Origin: Atherix ibis
Lineage: Eukaryota; Arthropoda; Insecta; Diptera; Athericidae
Assembly (NCBI GenBank): GCA_958298945.1
Contig: OY282609.1
Location: 29,671,212 to 29,735,211 of the forward strand
Reading direction: 5' to 3'
DNA: 64,000 nucleotides
A model generated the notes under the pieces. That model worked only from the letters and a program-made list of their open reading frames with translations. It was not told the DNA's origin and did not search any database. Below, in pieces: positions 11,385 to 23,115 of the stretch (position 1 is the stretch's first letter; each line of letters opens with the position of its first letter). The position numbers and the translations under genes are program-made.

Positions 11385-13062
11385 TTAGGCTAAGCTACAG
11401 CTCAAAACTTTTAAAAGGACTACAAATTATTATTTTGAAATTTTTTTTATCAAATCACATCTTTGGCAAACACTTAGAAAACATCTTAAAACCTCAGCAA
11501 GATGTCCAAGTCCACCTCCTAAGTTTTTCACTCCTTCCGAAGTTAAATTCACAATAGAACACCTTTCCAATAAAAAAGCCCCAGGATATGACCTAATAAC
11601 TTCAGAAATTCTGAAGCAAATTTCCAAAAAAAACCCTCGTCCTTATAACCTATATTTATAATAGTATCCTCCGCACATCATTTTTTCCTTCCCTGTGGAA
11701 GTTTTCCATAATTAAGATGATCCCAAACCCAATAAGCCCAAAAACCTTCCTACCTCATATAGACCTATAAGCCTCCTTCCCATGTTATCAAAAATCCTAG
11801 AAAAATTAATCCTAAAACGCCTTTATCCCATTTTTGAAACCGAGGGTGTCATTCCTCAGCACCAGTTTGGATTTCGACCTGAGCATTCCACAATCCAGCA
11901 GTGTCATCGCGTAGTCGACTACATAGCGTGTTCGATAGAGCGAAAGGAATACTGCCCAGGCGTGTTTTTTGACATTTCGCATGCTTTCGACCGTGTATGG
12001 CATCCTGGAATGCTTTGGAAGTTGCAGCGAGTCCTACCCTCGGGTTATTTCCACATCCTTAAATCTTATCTCTCAGACCGATATTTTCAGGTACCTGAAA
12101 ATATTGAGTACTCTGACATTTATCCAATTTCCGCCGGTGTCCCTCAAGGAAGTATCCTAGGTCCTATCCTTTATAACATTTATATCCATGACATTCCTTG
12201 CAACAACAACATTCTAACCGCAACATATGCTGACAATATCGCCATCCTGACACATCACAAAGATCCTTCCACAGCCATTAGTATCCTACAGAACCATATC
12301 CACTCCTTAGAAACTTGGTTAAAAGGTGGAAGGTGAAGGTAAATGAGCAAAAATCTGCTCATGTAACTTTCACACTCTGCCGTGAACAAATTTCCGAACA
12401 TAACCCTAAACGGCAGTATTATTCCACAAAAAAATAGCGTACGTTACCTTGGACTTATATTCGACAAACGGTTAACCTGGAACCTTCATACGAAAACTAA
12501 AAGACGTGAACTTAACGGACGATACAAACAATTATTACGTCTCCTAGACAGTAAATCAAAACTTACAACAACAAGTAAACTATTACTATACAATACGGTT
12601 CTGAAACCAATATGGACATATGGTCTAGAACTTTAGGGTTCAACTAAGCATTCCAACTCCCTTCAAATCCAATCCCTACAATCCCGAATCCTTCGTAAAA
12701 TTGTCAATGCCCCCTTTTATGTGCGAAACACTGTTATCCACCGTGACCTAAATGTTCCATTTGTTCGTGAACTATGCATCTCCCGATATAAAAAATTCCA
12801 TTCGCATCTATCCTTCCACCCTAATCCTTAAGGAAGGGAAGTTTCCACTCCCACCCTTCCAGTATACACCAAAAACGGCAATGGCCGAGAGATTCTCTAA
12901 AATTATAAAATAAAATTACCCTGTTTTAGAGGTAACATCGATGGGTGTTTTCCTCCACATGTTTTCATGTCCATGTATATTCCCTTAAAAAATCTGCTTG
13001 TCACTAGTAAAGGTAGTTGTAGAAAACATTTAAAATAAAAAAAATAAAAAAAATAAAAAATC
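11385..13062 (+). mobile_element. Jockey-like non-LTR retrotransposon, 5'-truncated and decayed
   Basis: It contains the RT domain of a Jockey-type LINE followed by C-terminal sequence and an A-rich tail at 13030-13062 made of AAAAAAAT-type units, which marks the 3' end of a target-primed insertion. RT block 0/1 is visible as SNKKAPGYDLITSEILKQ (about 11565-11622) and YRPISLLPMLSKILEKL (about 11760-11810), and the rest follows in the ORF listed separately. The endonuclease and gag-like ORF are missing, as expected for a 5'-truncated copy. At least six other scraps in the window have related protein sequence. Confidence 0.85.
11782..12830 (+). pseudogene. Jockey-type reverse transcriptase, broken
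   Basis: The open frame 11782-12336 (184 codons) covers the RT core: HQFGFRPEHST, the first catalytic aspartate in FFDISHAFDRVWH, SAGVPQGSILGP and the catalytic box, here TYADN instead of YADD (AAT at 12235-12237). The second catalytic aspartate is therefore lost. A frame change near 12330 puts WKVKVNEQKSAH in another frame, and a second indel near 12380 returns to the first frame: NSVRYLGLIFDKRLTW to TYGLEL at 12636. There TAG (12634-12636) replaces the tryptophan of the family's ELWG motif. Coding similarity continues as RKIVNAPFYVRNTVIHRDLNV to about 12830. It is non-functional. Confidence 0.85.
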
Positions 13063-14937
13063 TTACCGGCATCAACAATAACGTTGCTCGTATCAATTTC
13101 AAAATCCGTCTCTCTTAGAAAAAACCATTTGCAAAAGATACTTGATTGTTATGATTTTCAAAAATATCTTTTAGATATTATTAATTTATAATGCAAAAAT
13201 TGCTAAAAAAAAATTCTTTAAACACTGTCGATTCGTATCTACTTTTCAATTTTTTAACATAATCAAAATATACGCTCGTATAGGATAGAAATTAATTTTG
13301 AATATTCAAATTTAATATCAACTTTTCGAATATTATTAAATAAATTACAAATATTCCATATATAATTAATTTTAAAAAAATCTATTAAATATCCTATATG
13401 AGTAGATGAAGAGGTTGAGAAAAACAAGTTAACAACCAAACGGGATAATCTGTTCTATTCGTATAAGAAACAAGTTTCTGTCTTAAATCTTTTGAATATT
13501 CTTCTATGAATTTTATTCAATTTTTTTTTCAAATAGCAACAAATTTTAAGTAAATTTAATAATAACTCATAATATAAGCATTATGTTAATATATAATTTT
13601 CAACAAAAAAAAAAAAAACAAAAAAAAAATTTTGCACAAGAAGCTTTTTGATGTTCTAATGCTCTAAGATTTAAAAATTATTTTATAGTAAGACGCCAGG
13701 TCCAAAGTAGAATATATCTTGCTTATAACACTTAAATTAAAATATTATTCAATTAACTTATAATTTTATCTTATAATAAAGGAGAATAAAATAAATATTT
13801 TTCGTGCTTGTTGAGGTCATTCGATTGCAATAACTAAAAGCACGATGTTATTCTATTTTGGCGGGATTAAAAATTCCTCCATACAACCAAATATAGTACA
13901 TTTATCATAAAAACTATATAGTATTTGCTTTTTTTTAAATACTTTATTATTTATAATTCCAACTAGAAAATATGTGGTAGCCTTAAGAGCATTGTAAATA
14001 CGAATATCAGTGCCATTTCCTATTTTTCTGTTTAGATGTTAAACGATTGTCTCTAGATCGTGACTTTGTAGTGAACTCGTGCTACTAGCATTCCATAATA
14101 TAATTCCAGGTATATTGAGAAAAAACTTGAAAATTGCACCTATAGTTACTGTTTTATGAACATACTTTAAAATTATAGCAGTTTTATTATTCAAAAGAAT
14201 AGTGTATCATCTTCGATAAATTATTTATTGATATTATAAGCGCCACTGCTATTAATAATAGTCAAAATTTATATTTTACTAATTAATTACTATGCAGTAT
14301 ATCAGAATAAAATTATTATAACTTCTCACACATTCACAAATGAAATTCTTTTTTATCTTCTAAATATTAATATTTTCAAATAAAAATCCAATATTATCAT
14401 TTAAAAACCCCATAATTTATGCACCTAATTTTATTGAACATTTGTAATAAAAATTGGAATATTTTTATATCGAAACTGAATAAAGAATAAAGATTATATT
14501 TCGGTTGAGTAGCAATTCTTTATCTACAATATATCGAATAGCTTAGCTTTTATCTTATTTGTATTATAAGAATAAATTTCTGTGATAATTTTTATAGATA
14601 TTTTATTGTAATTTATTCTATTTTTTATTTATTAGTTCTGTATTCTTTTTTTTAAGAATTTTAATTTATTCTTTTTTTAACAGTTCTGTAAAAATTTACG
14701 CATTAAAAATTTGTAACTGAGAAAAAATACAGACATTCCACTAACAAAATTCGTAGTTTTTTTCTAGTTATACATACTGACCTACTATTCGTTTTACTAT
14801 CTAAACAGAAAAATAACAGCAATTGGATTCTTTGTCAACAAAAAACGATTGATTAATTTTTTATAGAATATTATTAATATTATCGTAGAAGTTTTTTATT
14901 ATAAAAGTCTTAAAAAAAATCCTTCCATGGTGTTAAA
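13063..14937. other. A+T-rich DNA without recognisable gene
   Basis: Sequence right of the Jockey-like tail. It is composed of A/T runs with no supported feature. Confidence 0.55.
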
Positions 14938-15835
14938 CAAGGTCTGTTCAAAAGGTATCGTGAATTTTGAATTTTCGCAGGTTATGTATAATCGATGTTC
15001 GATTTTTGTGGCGTTATGTTGGTGCACATGTCTCTCACTTATGCTGACAAGTTGGACCGTTTTAAATGTTCAGTTAATTTTTGACAGCTGCCTTGCTTGC
15101 ACGTGTTTTGGCTCGTCTTCGATTTTTGCCCAATTTTGTCCAAAAACAGCGTCGCATTAACATTGCTGAGGAGCTGTTGGACTCTGTCCGTGACGACCAA
15201 AATTTACTCCAGAGGGTCATAACTAGTGACGAATCATGGGTTTATGGTTATGACGTGGAAACCAAAGCTCAATCATCCCATAGAAAGCGGCCGCACGAGC
15301 CAAGACCAAAAAAAGCGCGCCAAGTTCGGTCGAATGTGAAGGTTTTGCTTAGAGTTTTCTTCGATTGCAGGAGCGTGGTGTATTATGAGTTCTTACCACA
15401 GAGTAGAACGATCAATAAGGAATATTACCTGGAATTAATGCGCAAGCAATCCGCCAAAAAACGCCCGGATTTGTGGAAGAACAAAAATTGGCTTTTGCAA
15501 CATGATCACGTCGCTGCTCACGCATCGTTGCTTGTGCGCGAATTTTAGGCCAAAAACAACATACTAATAATGCCGCAGTCACCGTATTCCCTAGATTTGG
15601 CTCCCTGTGACTTTTTCTTGTTACCGAAACAGATTCTTTGATCCATTTTATGGAATGGGCAAAAATCGAAGACTAGCCAAAACACGTGCAAGCAAATCAA
15701 CTGTCAAAAATTAACACAGCATTCAAAATGGCCGAACTTGTCTGCTTAAGTGAGAGACATGAGTACCAACATAACTCCACAAAAAAAATCGAAAATCGAA
15801 TATACATAACCCGCGGAAATTCAAAATTCAGCTTT
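14938..15835 (+). mobile_element. long-arm mariner derivative, copy 1
   Basis: The left end starts CAAGGTCTGTTCAAAAGG, close to the CGAGGTCTGTTCAAAAAG terminus of copy 2 (47529-48334). About 195 bases of left sequence (to about 15133) return inverted at about 15631-15835. Shared landmarks are the GGCGTTATGTTGG, CACGTGTTTTGGC and TCTTCGATTTTTGCC blocks. Between the arms lies only the central part of the transposase. The N-terminal DNA-binding part and the native 3' end are missing. The last ~25 bases of the right terminus have diverged or been lost, and no clean TA duplication is visible. It cannot encode a transposase. Confidence 0.85.
15081..15548 (+). pseudogene. mariner transposase, central fragment only
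   Basis: From about residue 17 the frame reads FVQKQRRINIAEELLD, then VITSDESWVYGYDVETKAQ with the first catalytic aspartate, then NKNWLLQHDHVAAHASLLV. In the last block the conserved HDNAPAHT has become HDHVAAHA. The first ~15 residues come from non-coding 5' sequence joined by the internal deletion at about 15131-15140. After the stop at 15546-15548 a further scrap (SPYSLDLAPCDFFLL, in another phase) holds the third catalytic aspartate. The helix-turn-helix domain is absent and the C-terminus is replaced by the inverted arm. Copy 2 has the same two junctions. Confidence 0.85.
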
Positions 15836-15889
15836 CATTCAACCAGTTTCTAAGGTCATGGAAATGCTGAAAAACTATCAACTGTAACA

Positions 15890-16130
15890 ATATATTCACT
15901 GGTGATTTAATGACACACAAGCTCTTTATTTTTCTGGTACCCCCCAATTCACCTGATCAAAGTCTGTGTTACTTTTTTTTGTTTCCCAAGATCAAAAATA
16001 CTTCAAAGGATATTATTCTTGGTACGGTCGAAGGAGTGTAACCAAGAAGCTGACGGTGAAGTGTGGAAACAATACCTCCGAAGATGGAGCGATCGATTTG
16101 AAATATTCACTTTAGGGAAAAATTCGTTTA
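15890..16130 (+). pseudogene. mariner-like transposase C-terminal relic
   Basis: Broken frames give PPNSPDQS, CYFFLFPKIKNT, then GTVEGV, resembling the PYSPDLAPCDYFLFPKIKNxLKG and following helix of mariner-type transposases. It has several stops. A similar scrap (KIKKTFKKCHLEGV) lies at about 63490-63560, so both may come from one family. No termini found. Confidence 0.5.
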
Positions 16131-19100
16131 AAAAGTAGCTGATCCTTTCATCTACTTCAATTCTTCTATTTCTGCATCCTTAAGGTATGCTACTTTGTGA
16201 AAATAAGGTAAAAATTTTTCAATTTTTTTTCAAGAAAAGGACATTTTTTTCAATTTTGTTGTTAACATATCCTCAATTAGTCATGACTAACATTACATTC
16301 TTGCTGATTAAAATTATGTATTTAATTTTATTACAAGATCAGTGGAAATAATTTTTTAAAATAAAAAAATAAATAAATATGTACTGTGGTCAAGCCATTT
16401 TTAATCAGAACTGGATGCAGTTAATATTTTTAGATGGGTGCCCGTTTCTGGGAACACCACGTTACGCCGGATTATAAATAGTCACTTTTCAGTACTAATC
16501 TTAGTTGAAATAATAAAAATAAAAAACAAACAAAAAAGACAAAACTAAATATTTAATTTCATTTAAAAATTAAATAGTATCTTTTTCATAAGAAATTTAT
16601 TCAAAATACGACTCGATAATAGTCTGTCAATAAACTATTATACTCGTATCAAAATATTTAAGCACATACACATAATATATTAAAGTAATCCATTAATAGT
16701 AAATATTATTTAAAAGAAGAAATAAACTCCTTCAATTTTTTTTTTGTAGTCCACCAGTTTGCGTGAAAACGTTTTTTCCCAAGACTAACTTTGCAGACAG
16801 AGGAGCGTCACCCAACCACCTACGATATTAACACATGAACAAACAGCTTTATTCAGTTAAAATTTATACAGGTATTTATTTGATTTAATCACATATATTA
16901 TCATCAGCCAATGGGTGTAACAAGTCAATCAATTATAGAAAATATTTTATATCCTACCAAAAATAAAAATAAGCAAAAAAAAATTTAATTCTTTTATAAA
17001 TTGAAGAAGAGGAGGTGGAATATTTTAATATGACACAATTACAAAGTTGCATTTTGGATCTTGCCCCTGTCTATGTTTATAGAGTAGACAATTTTTTTTT
17101 TAATTTATTAAACACTCTTTTGAGTTTAAATATACTTAAAAACTAATAATATACGAAAATACTTAACAAAATAATTAATTCAATAACAATCTAATAAGTT
17201 TTTATACTTATTACTTAACAACAAGTGATGCAATAAATAGTAATGATCGAATTAATACATCTTAAATGAAGTATAAATTTTAAGTGATACTTTTTAACTT
17301 TTCTGCTATAGTATAGATACAGTAATTGCTAACTAATTCAATAAAAGTTCATACTTCAACAAGCAAATTTCAGTATTCCAAATGGTGTAATTGCAATTTT
17401 CTGCTATATAAGATACGTGATTTAGAGGAGAAAATTTTCCCAATTACTTGATCGCTTTTACTATTGGTTGAATAGATAGTCTACATACGAATACAATAAC
17501 AACTAAAACGACTAATATTCCAAGTAATAATTATTTTAGAAAATAGTTGATTTTTTCTTTTTATACAATCGAATATAAATAATAATTGTTCAAACAATAT
17601 TTAATAAGAAAACCGGCATGTCGATTACCTTTTCAAATTATACAATAAATATCAGAATAGCAAAAGAAATTACTCGTAATTTCACATCAGTTTGACAAAA
17701 CTTCAAACTCCATCCACGGCGGTACCATATTTATGGCGAGACTACAGAAATATTGTTCCTATTTATAAAAGATTTTAGTATAAAGATAGATATATGAATT
17801 GTCGATTTGATGTGTATTTAATGCATGGATTTCGATAAAAAAAAAAGGCTATGATTTTCGTTTCAATACACGAGATACTAGACTTTGAATAGACAAAAAA
17901 ATTATCGAAACTTTCTATGGTGGTATTTGAGTATGTAGCATATTCAGTCACTAAGTCATCTAGTCACTAAGTCACTGAACCAACGCTGATGGAGACAATC
18001 GAATAGTCAACCAATAAGATTTCTTTAAGATAACAATAGTTCAGCCAAACGTCAGACTCTATTATAGTCAGTCGGCCGAGTAAGTACCAGCACAAGCATC
18101 TCTGCTGGGGTGCTTAATGACTGCTCCATCTCTCAGCTCCAACGCGACAGATGGTGACACTTTGAAGGCAAAATTGACGAAGCACCGTTCATCATTTATC
18201 GCTTTAAATTCCGCCTATTCTCCTCCATATCTGTCTCAGTGAATAATTTTTTGCATATACACTTATGAAGGAAGGTATTACCAATCCGTACCGTAGGAAA
18301 GTCACTTTTCAAGTTGGCTTATTTATTGCTATCAAAATTCGCCATCTGTGCTGGAGAATGTTGCAATCTTAGAGCCTAAAGCACACCATTTCGGGGTACT
18401 TATACGGTCATATGGTCGATTTCTGCAATGCCCAAGTACATATAGTAGGTAACCTAATGTGGGAGCAATATAATATCTTTTTACCAAAATAAAAAAAAAA
18501 ATATTATAAAAAAATATCCAAAAACCAAAACAAAATAAATTATTTTTAACCATTTTGTAAAAATCGTCAACTACAAGTACGTTTTCATTAAAGGTAAAAA
18601 AAAATTTTTTTTTGTAATTTGCATGAAAATCAAAAGATATATTAGGTAAAGTGCAGATTTTACATTCTCAGAAATGCATATTACGAGTAATAGTGAAGCC
18701 AAAAAAAAATGTTTTTTGCTCAGAAAGAATATATACAATATTTTTATAAAAATTTACTATTTGCAAGCCTACGTGAAAACCATTTTCGTCCATAAAAATG
18801 GATTTTCCCACCCATTTAACTACTTACTGATGATAATTTATGGAAAATTAAACGTTTTTGTATATTCATTTTATTAAAGATTATTTTCGTAAAATTTCCT
18901 TCCGTTACCGATGAGGGTGTTATTTTTTGTATTTATAAAAATTTTATGGACATTTATTTATTCGCCATGTCTTGCATTTTTTTATTCCGACTATAAAATT
19001 TCAATTTTTTTAGAAAATTTATTTTAGTTTATATAAAATTTAAAATGTCGAAAATTTAATTTATTATAATTTATCTTAATAAATAATAAATATTTTTTTT

Positions 19101-19904
19101 AGTAGTTAAGGCTCTTCATTTAACCACTATAGCTTCTGTTATATCTATTTTATAAAATTTAATATTTATCAAAATCCCTTAAATGATTGAAATTTTTTTT
19201 TACAAAATTCGTATCACAGCCTAGTTGTAAAATCAACCAAATATATTACACATCCAAAAATAATTTTCTCAACTAATGTAATAACGAAAAGTTAAAAAGA
19301 ATCACTCAAATTCATTATAAATTATGTAAAAAATTTTCAATAAATAAATTTCATTAAATTGGAAAATTATGTAAATTTAAAAATTTTTTGCAGGTGAATT
19401 TTTTATCAAAAAATTAAAGTATACTTTCCCATTCGATCATTTTTTTAATATATCTTAATATTATTTACTTTTGCTTTAATAAATTAGCAACAAAATTTTA
19501 AAAGGTCATATTTTTCTAATCGTAAAAATTAAAAAAAAAAAACCAAATGACGGAAATGTAAATTGATTAAAATGTTGTCTCATGATTTTAGCGAAAATTA
19601 GTTAATTATACAAATGTTCAAAGTTTAATGGTAGATTAAAAATTTATTTAAATTAATTAGGATAAATGAGCAGAGACAAAACAGAAATCATACAAGTTCA
19701 CTTACTGATAACGTTTTCTTTATGGTAAGCCACTAGACGAAATGATGGTAAAACTGGGCAAAAATAGACAACGAAAAAACCTTGCCAAACATTTAGTAAA
19801 TATTTTTGATTCATATGATGATATAGAAGAAAAAGCACATACTTAGAAAAGAAACAACGAACTTATTTTCCCAATTAAGCTTAATTTTATCCACAACCGG
19901 GCAT
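16131..19904. other. A+T-rich DNA without recognisable gene
   Basis: Nothing with coding character. A short direct repeat, AGTCACTAAGTCA, occurs at 17946-17958 and 17962-17974 (period 16). A slightly G+C-richer stretch at about 17980-18240 has no recognised content. Confidence 0.5.
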
Positions 19905-20760
19905 AAAGCTTCAGGATCTCGTCGTTAAATAGTCTCAGAAATCGTTCATCCTTATGTAGGGAATCTAAAATTCCTCAAAGCATCGTCTTTTTGATTGTGG
20001 ACAAGAGTTCACAATGGTTTTTGCTGAGCACATAAGTTTCCGAAAAATACAACACTGGCCTGGCATCGATTTTATGGCAAAATACGAGTAACTTAAAAAT
20101 TCAGACTGACTGAAATAGGTTCTGTTAACTTCCAGCAAACGTGTACGGATTTTTTGTTCATATTGTTATCGGCTCCTACCTTTGAGTCCAAGTAGGTAAA
20201 TTATTTAACTCTTTCAAAGCTATAATCTCCTATCTGTATGCGACTAGTTATGTACTTTGTTTTACCTAGATTTATAAGGCGGCCCAAGATTTTTCCCCGC
20301 CGACTTAATCTTGATGAAGGCCTATTGTACAATTCATTCTGATCGACATATAATGTCGTATTTTTCAACGTATGCTAACAGCTCCTCATGACTAATAAGG
20401 ATGGTGGTACCTCCCATGCTTATTACAAAGTCCCCGACACATTTTCTAGCAAAAATTAGAAAGAACGCACAAAAGTGCGTCTCCTTTTTGGAAACCATTG
20501 TTAAATGATGTTAAATAACTGTAAAAGCGACTCGACTGATTTTACTATTCCCCCCAGAATAGTCATGTTCAGCCTAGTCAGCCTAATCAATTTTTCCAGA
20601 ATTGCTAACTATCTCCCGGATGTGTAAAGTTTCACCCTGGCTATGCTACAATAAGCGGCTTTAAAGTCGATGAACTTAAAGTCTGTGAATCTGTTCATCA
20701 TATTACAACAGTTTTTCCATTGAATGCCGAAGAAATGGTATTGTCCACGAGTATTCCTAG
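19905..20760 (-). mobile_element. endonuclease-RT type LINE, decayed fragment
   Basis: The stretch aligns by eye with the better preserved minus-strand LINE at 45003-46190. Shared blocks include GGATCTCGTCGTTAAATAG, CTGACTGAAATAGGTTCTGT, TATAATCTCC(T/A)ATCTGTA and CTCCCGGATGTGTA followed by ATAAGCGGC. On the minus strand the last of these encode part of the FIDFKAAY and VKLYTSG region of the RT. Many stops and indels; an insertion or divergent part sits at about 20330-20560. It is a dead copy. Confidence 0.7.
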
Positions 20761-20883
20761 ATATTCCTACATCTTCTGTGGCATCATGGGATATTCTGGA
20801 AACTCAATAGCTTCTTTTCTTCTACATCATATCTCTCTCAACGCCATTTCCAAGTAGCAGTTAATAAAGGCTCCTTTCTGAGA

Positions 20884-21170
20884 AATATATCCTATTTCAG
20901 CTGGAGTTCCACAAATATATCCTATTTCAGCTGGAGGTAGTATTCTTGATCCAATTTTATATGAATTCATGTCCATGCCAAGCTATTCTTGTCACTTATG
21001 CAGATTATACATACTTACTACCCATACAAATCCCGACATAGTTTCATATAATTTAAAATATCCAATCCTCATTACTTTCCCTCTTTGTCAGAAACCTATT
21101 CCTTTATATCTTTATAGTAACATGAGTCCGCAATGTATTAAAGTGCGTTAGATATGACTTCGCCTAAACA
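20884..21170 (+). pseudogene. Jockey-like RT fragment with internal tandem duplication
   Basis: The frame reads YPISAG and then GSILDPILYEF, matching the YPISAGVPQGSILGPILYN block of Jockey-type RTs (compare the element at 11782). The sequence encoding YPISAG is duplicated: identical 23-base copies at 20884-20906 and 20914-20936, period 30. A scrap of the following HTNPD region and degenerate sequence continues to about 21170. Confidence 0.7.
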
Positions 21171-21688
21171 AGAGATTGAGGTAGAGCCCACATACTAGAC
21201 TTAAATCTAACAGAAGTTATCTGCAACTATTGGGTTGTCCGGAAAGTAATTTGTATTTGGTAATATAACCAACCAAAAAATTGATTTCCATATAGAAACC
21301 TTTAGTCAAATCGTCTTGGAGGTATTTCATAGACATTCAAGGCAACTGCCTTAATAGTAGCCATCAATTTGATTCCCTCCCTGAGAAAAGTAACAAAATG
21401 TATTGGTTAAAAAATTGTTGGATAAGGGAAATAAAACGCATTTTTCGGATAGAACTTAAAACTGCATCCTCAGATTATCATCTCTTAAAGCCACAGGTTC
21501 TATAATATGCAAAAAAGTTAACAAACACTTTAATGAACTAATTTTCTGAACGACTTTCAAAAGTACGTCCAGATCCTGATACTTTCAAGAAGCTCTACGC
21601 AATCACCGGCCGAAGGTCACGCAATAAAGTAACAGTCACCGATAATAACTACCGCGAAATAAAATGAGGTCCAATTAATATTTCTTAA

Positions 21689-21730
21689 ATCTGTAGGCAG
21701 AGTAAAATTTTGCGTACTCTGCCTACAGAT
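21689..21730. repeat. 16-bp perfect hairpin in the decayed mariner piece
   Basis: ATCTGTAGGCAGAGTA at 21689-21704 and its exact reverse complement at 21715-21730 enclose a 10-base loop. It lies between the outer and inner left termini of the composite mariner. Confidence 0.8.
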
Positions 21731-21983
21731 ACCACAAAGAAACAACGGAGTTTTTAAAGAGGTGCAGCTCATTTGATCACTTCATTATCAGGGATAATGA
21801 TTGGGTTGTCCGGAAAGTAATTTCTTTTTTTCATAACAGAGGATTTAATTGTATTCTTTCACAACTAACTTCACACTTAAGCCGTATAATCATATGTATT
21901 TTAACAGCTGACATAGCAAGGCTTGCTTGTGAAAAAATTCAATTGATTATGCATAGTAGTTTTTGGTTGATACCCTTTTAAAT

Positions 21984-22812
21984 ATGGAAATTGAAAAAGA
22001 GCATTTCCGGCATATTTTACTTTTTTACTATAGAAAAGGTAAAAATGCTGTTCAAGCAAGAAAAAAATTGTTCGTTATATATGGAGAAGATGGGTTGAAG
22101 CTGATGAAGACGCAATAAAGGCATTAATTGGTGCAACCCGGTGAATAACAACTCGTGAGATCGCAGAGAGATTAAATTTATCGAATTCGACCGTTTTGAT
22201 CATATTTAAATCGGCTAGGTTTAATCTCAAAGCTCGACATATAGATTCCTCATCTTCTTACGGAAAAAAATTTGTGCTGTTGCATTGACGTTTGTGATTT
22301 GCTTCTCAAACACCAAGAAAATAATCCATTTTTGAAGCGTATCATCACTGGGAACGAGAAATGGGTTTTGTACAACAATGTTAAGCACAAAAGATGCTAG
22401 AGTAGAAAAGATGAACCGGCTCAAAGCACTTCGAAAGCCAATATTCATCAAAAAAAAGGTTATGCTATCTGTTTCATGGGATTTCCAAAAAATCGTTTAT
22501 TTTGAGCTTCTACTGAGCAACGCAATGATCAATTCTGAAGTGTACTGTCATCAGTTGGACAAATTAAATGATTCACTTAAAGAAAAAAGGCCAGAATTGG
22601 TCAATAGGAAAGTTATAGTGTTCCAACAGGATAATGCGAAACCACATGCAAGTTTGACCACTCGGTTAAAGCTTTTTGAGCTTGGATGGGATATACTGCG
22701 AAACCAACCATACTTTCCAGGCCTAGCACCTTCCGATTATCATTTGTTCAGATCTCTACAAAAAATTTTAGACGGTAAAACGTTTAATTCAAATGAGGCA
22801 AAGGGTATTTGA
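21984..22812 (+). pseudogene. mariner transposase (D,D34D), frameshifted
   Basis: The start chosen is ATG 21984 (MEIEKEHFRHILLFYY), typical for the N-terminus of this mariner group. The frame breaks after about 40 codons. The C-terminal half is open from 22378 to 22812: QKKVMLSV-like block, VYCHQLDKLNDSL, VFQQDNAKPHASL, then PGLAPSDYHLFRSLQ. The second and third aspartates are 34 residues apart, the mariner spacing. The first catalytic residue is changed: TGNEKWVL instead of TGDEKW (AAC at 22353-22355). The stop after EAKGI is earlier than in relatives. It is non-functional. Confidence 0.85.
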
Positions 22813-22959
22813 CAATATTTAATTGAATAAAATATTAATTCACTATAAGAAAATCACCATTCAGTTTTATGAAAAAAAAAACGGGTTGTTCGGAAAGTAA
22901 TTTTTTTTATATATAAAAATTGCTTTCGGAACAACCCAATACTTCGACTGTGGAAACCA

Positions 22960-23115
22960 ACAATACTTAACTTTTAATATAAAACATAATTATTAAACCT
23001 ATTTGGACTTATAGAATTGAACTTTGGGATTTAACAAAGCGTTCTCTTTACAATTAAAAATTGGCCACGAAATTGTTGATGTCCTTACCTAGGATAACAT
23101 AGAAATATGTGTATA
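22960..23115 (+). pseudogene. Jockey-like RT C-terminal scrap
   Basis: Contains IIKPIWTYRIELWDLTKRS, matching KPIWTYGLEL in the element at 12382-12636. It lies directly right of the composite mariner. On the left side of that mariner (20884-21170) sits an upstream part of the same kind of RT in the same orientation, so the mariner may have inserted into one Jockey-like copy. Confidence 0.65.

Larger units (their letters stand above)
21230..22939. mobile_element. composite mariner, TA-flanked, two stacked left ends
   Basis: The left terminus TTGGGTTGTCCGGAAAGTAA at 21230 follows a TA (21228-21229). The right terminus, inverted TTGGGTTGTTCCGAAAGCAA, ends at 22939 and is followed by TA (22940-22941). 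A second left-type terminus, TTGGGTTGTCCGGAAAGTAA, lies inside at 21801, preceded by GA. A third copy in the same orientation, GGGTTGTTCGGAAAGTAA, is at about 22884-22901, just left of the right end. So a ~570-bp decayed piece (21230-21800) is stacked onto a ~1.14-kb mariner (21801-22939). Confidence 0.8.
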
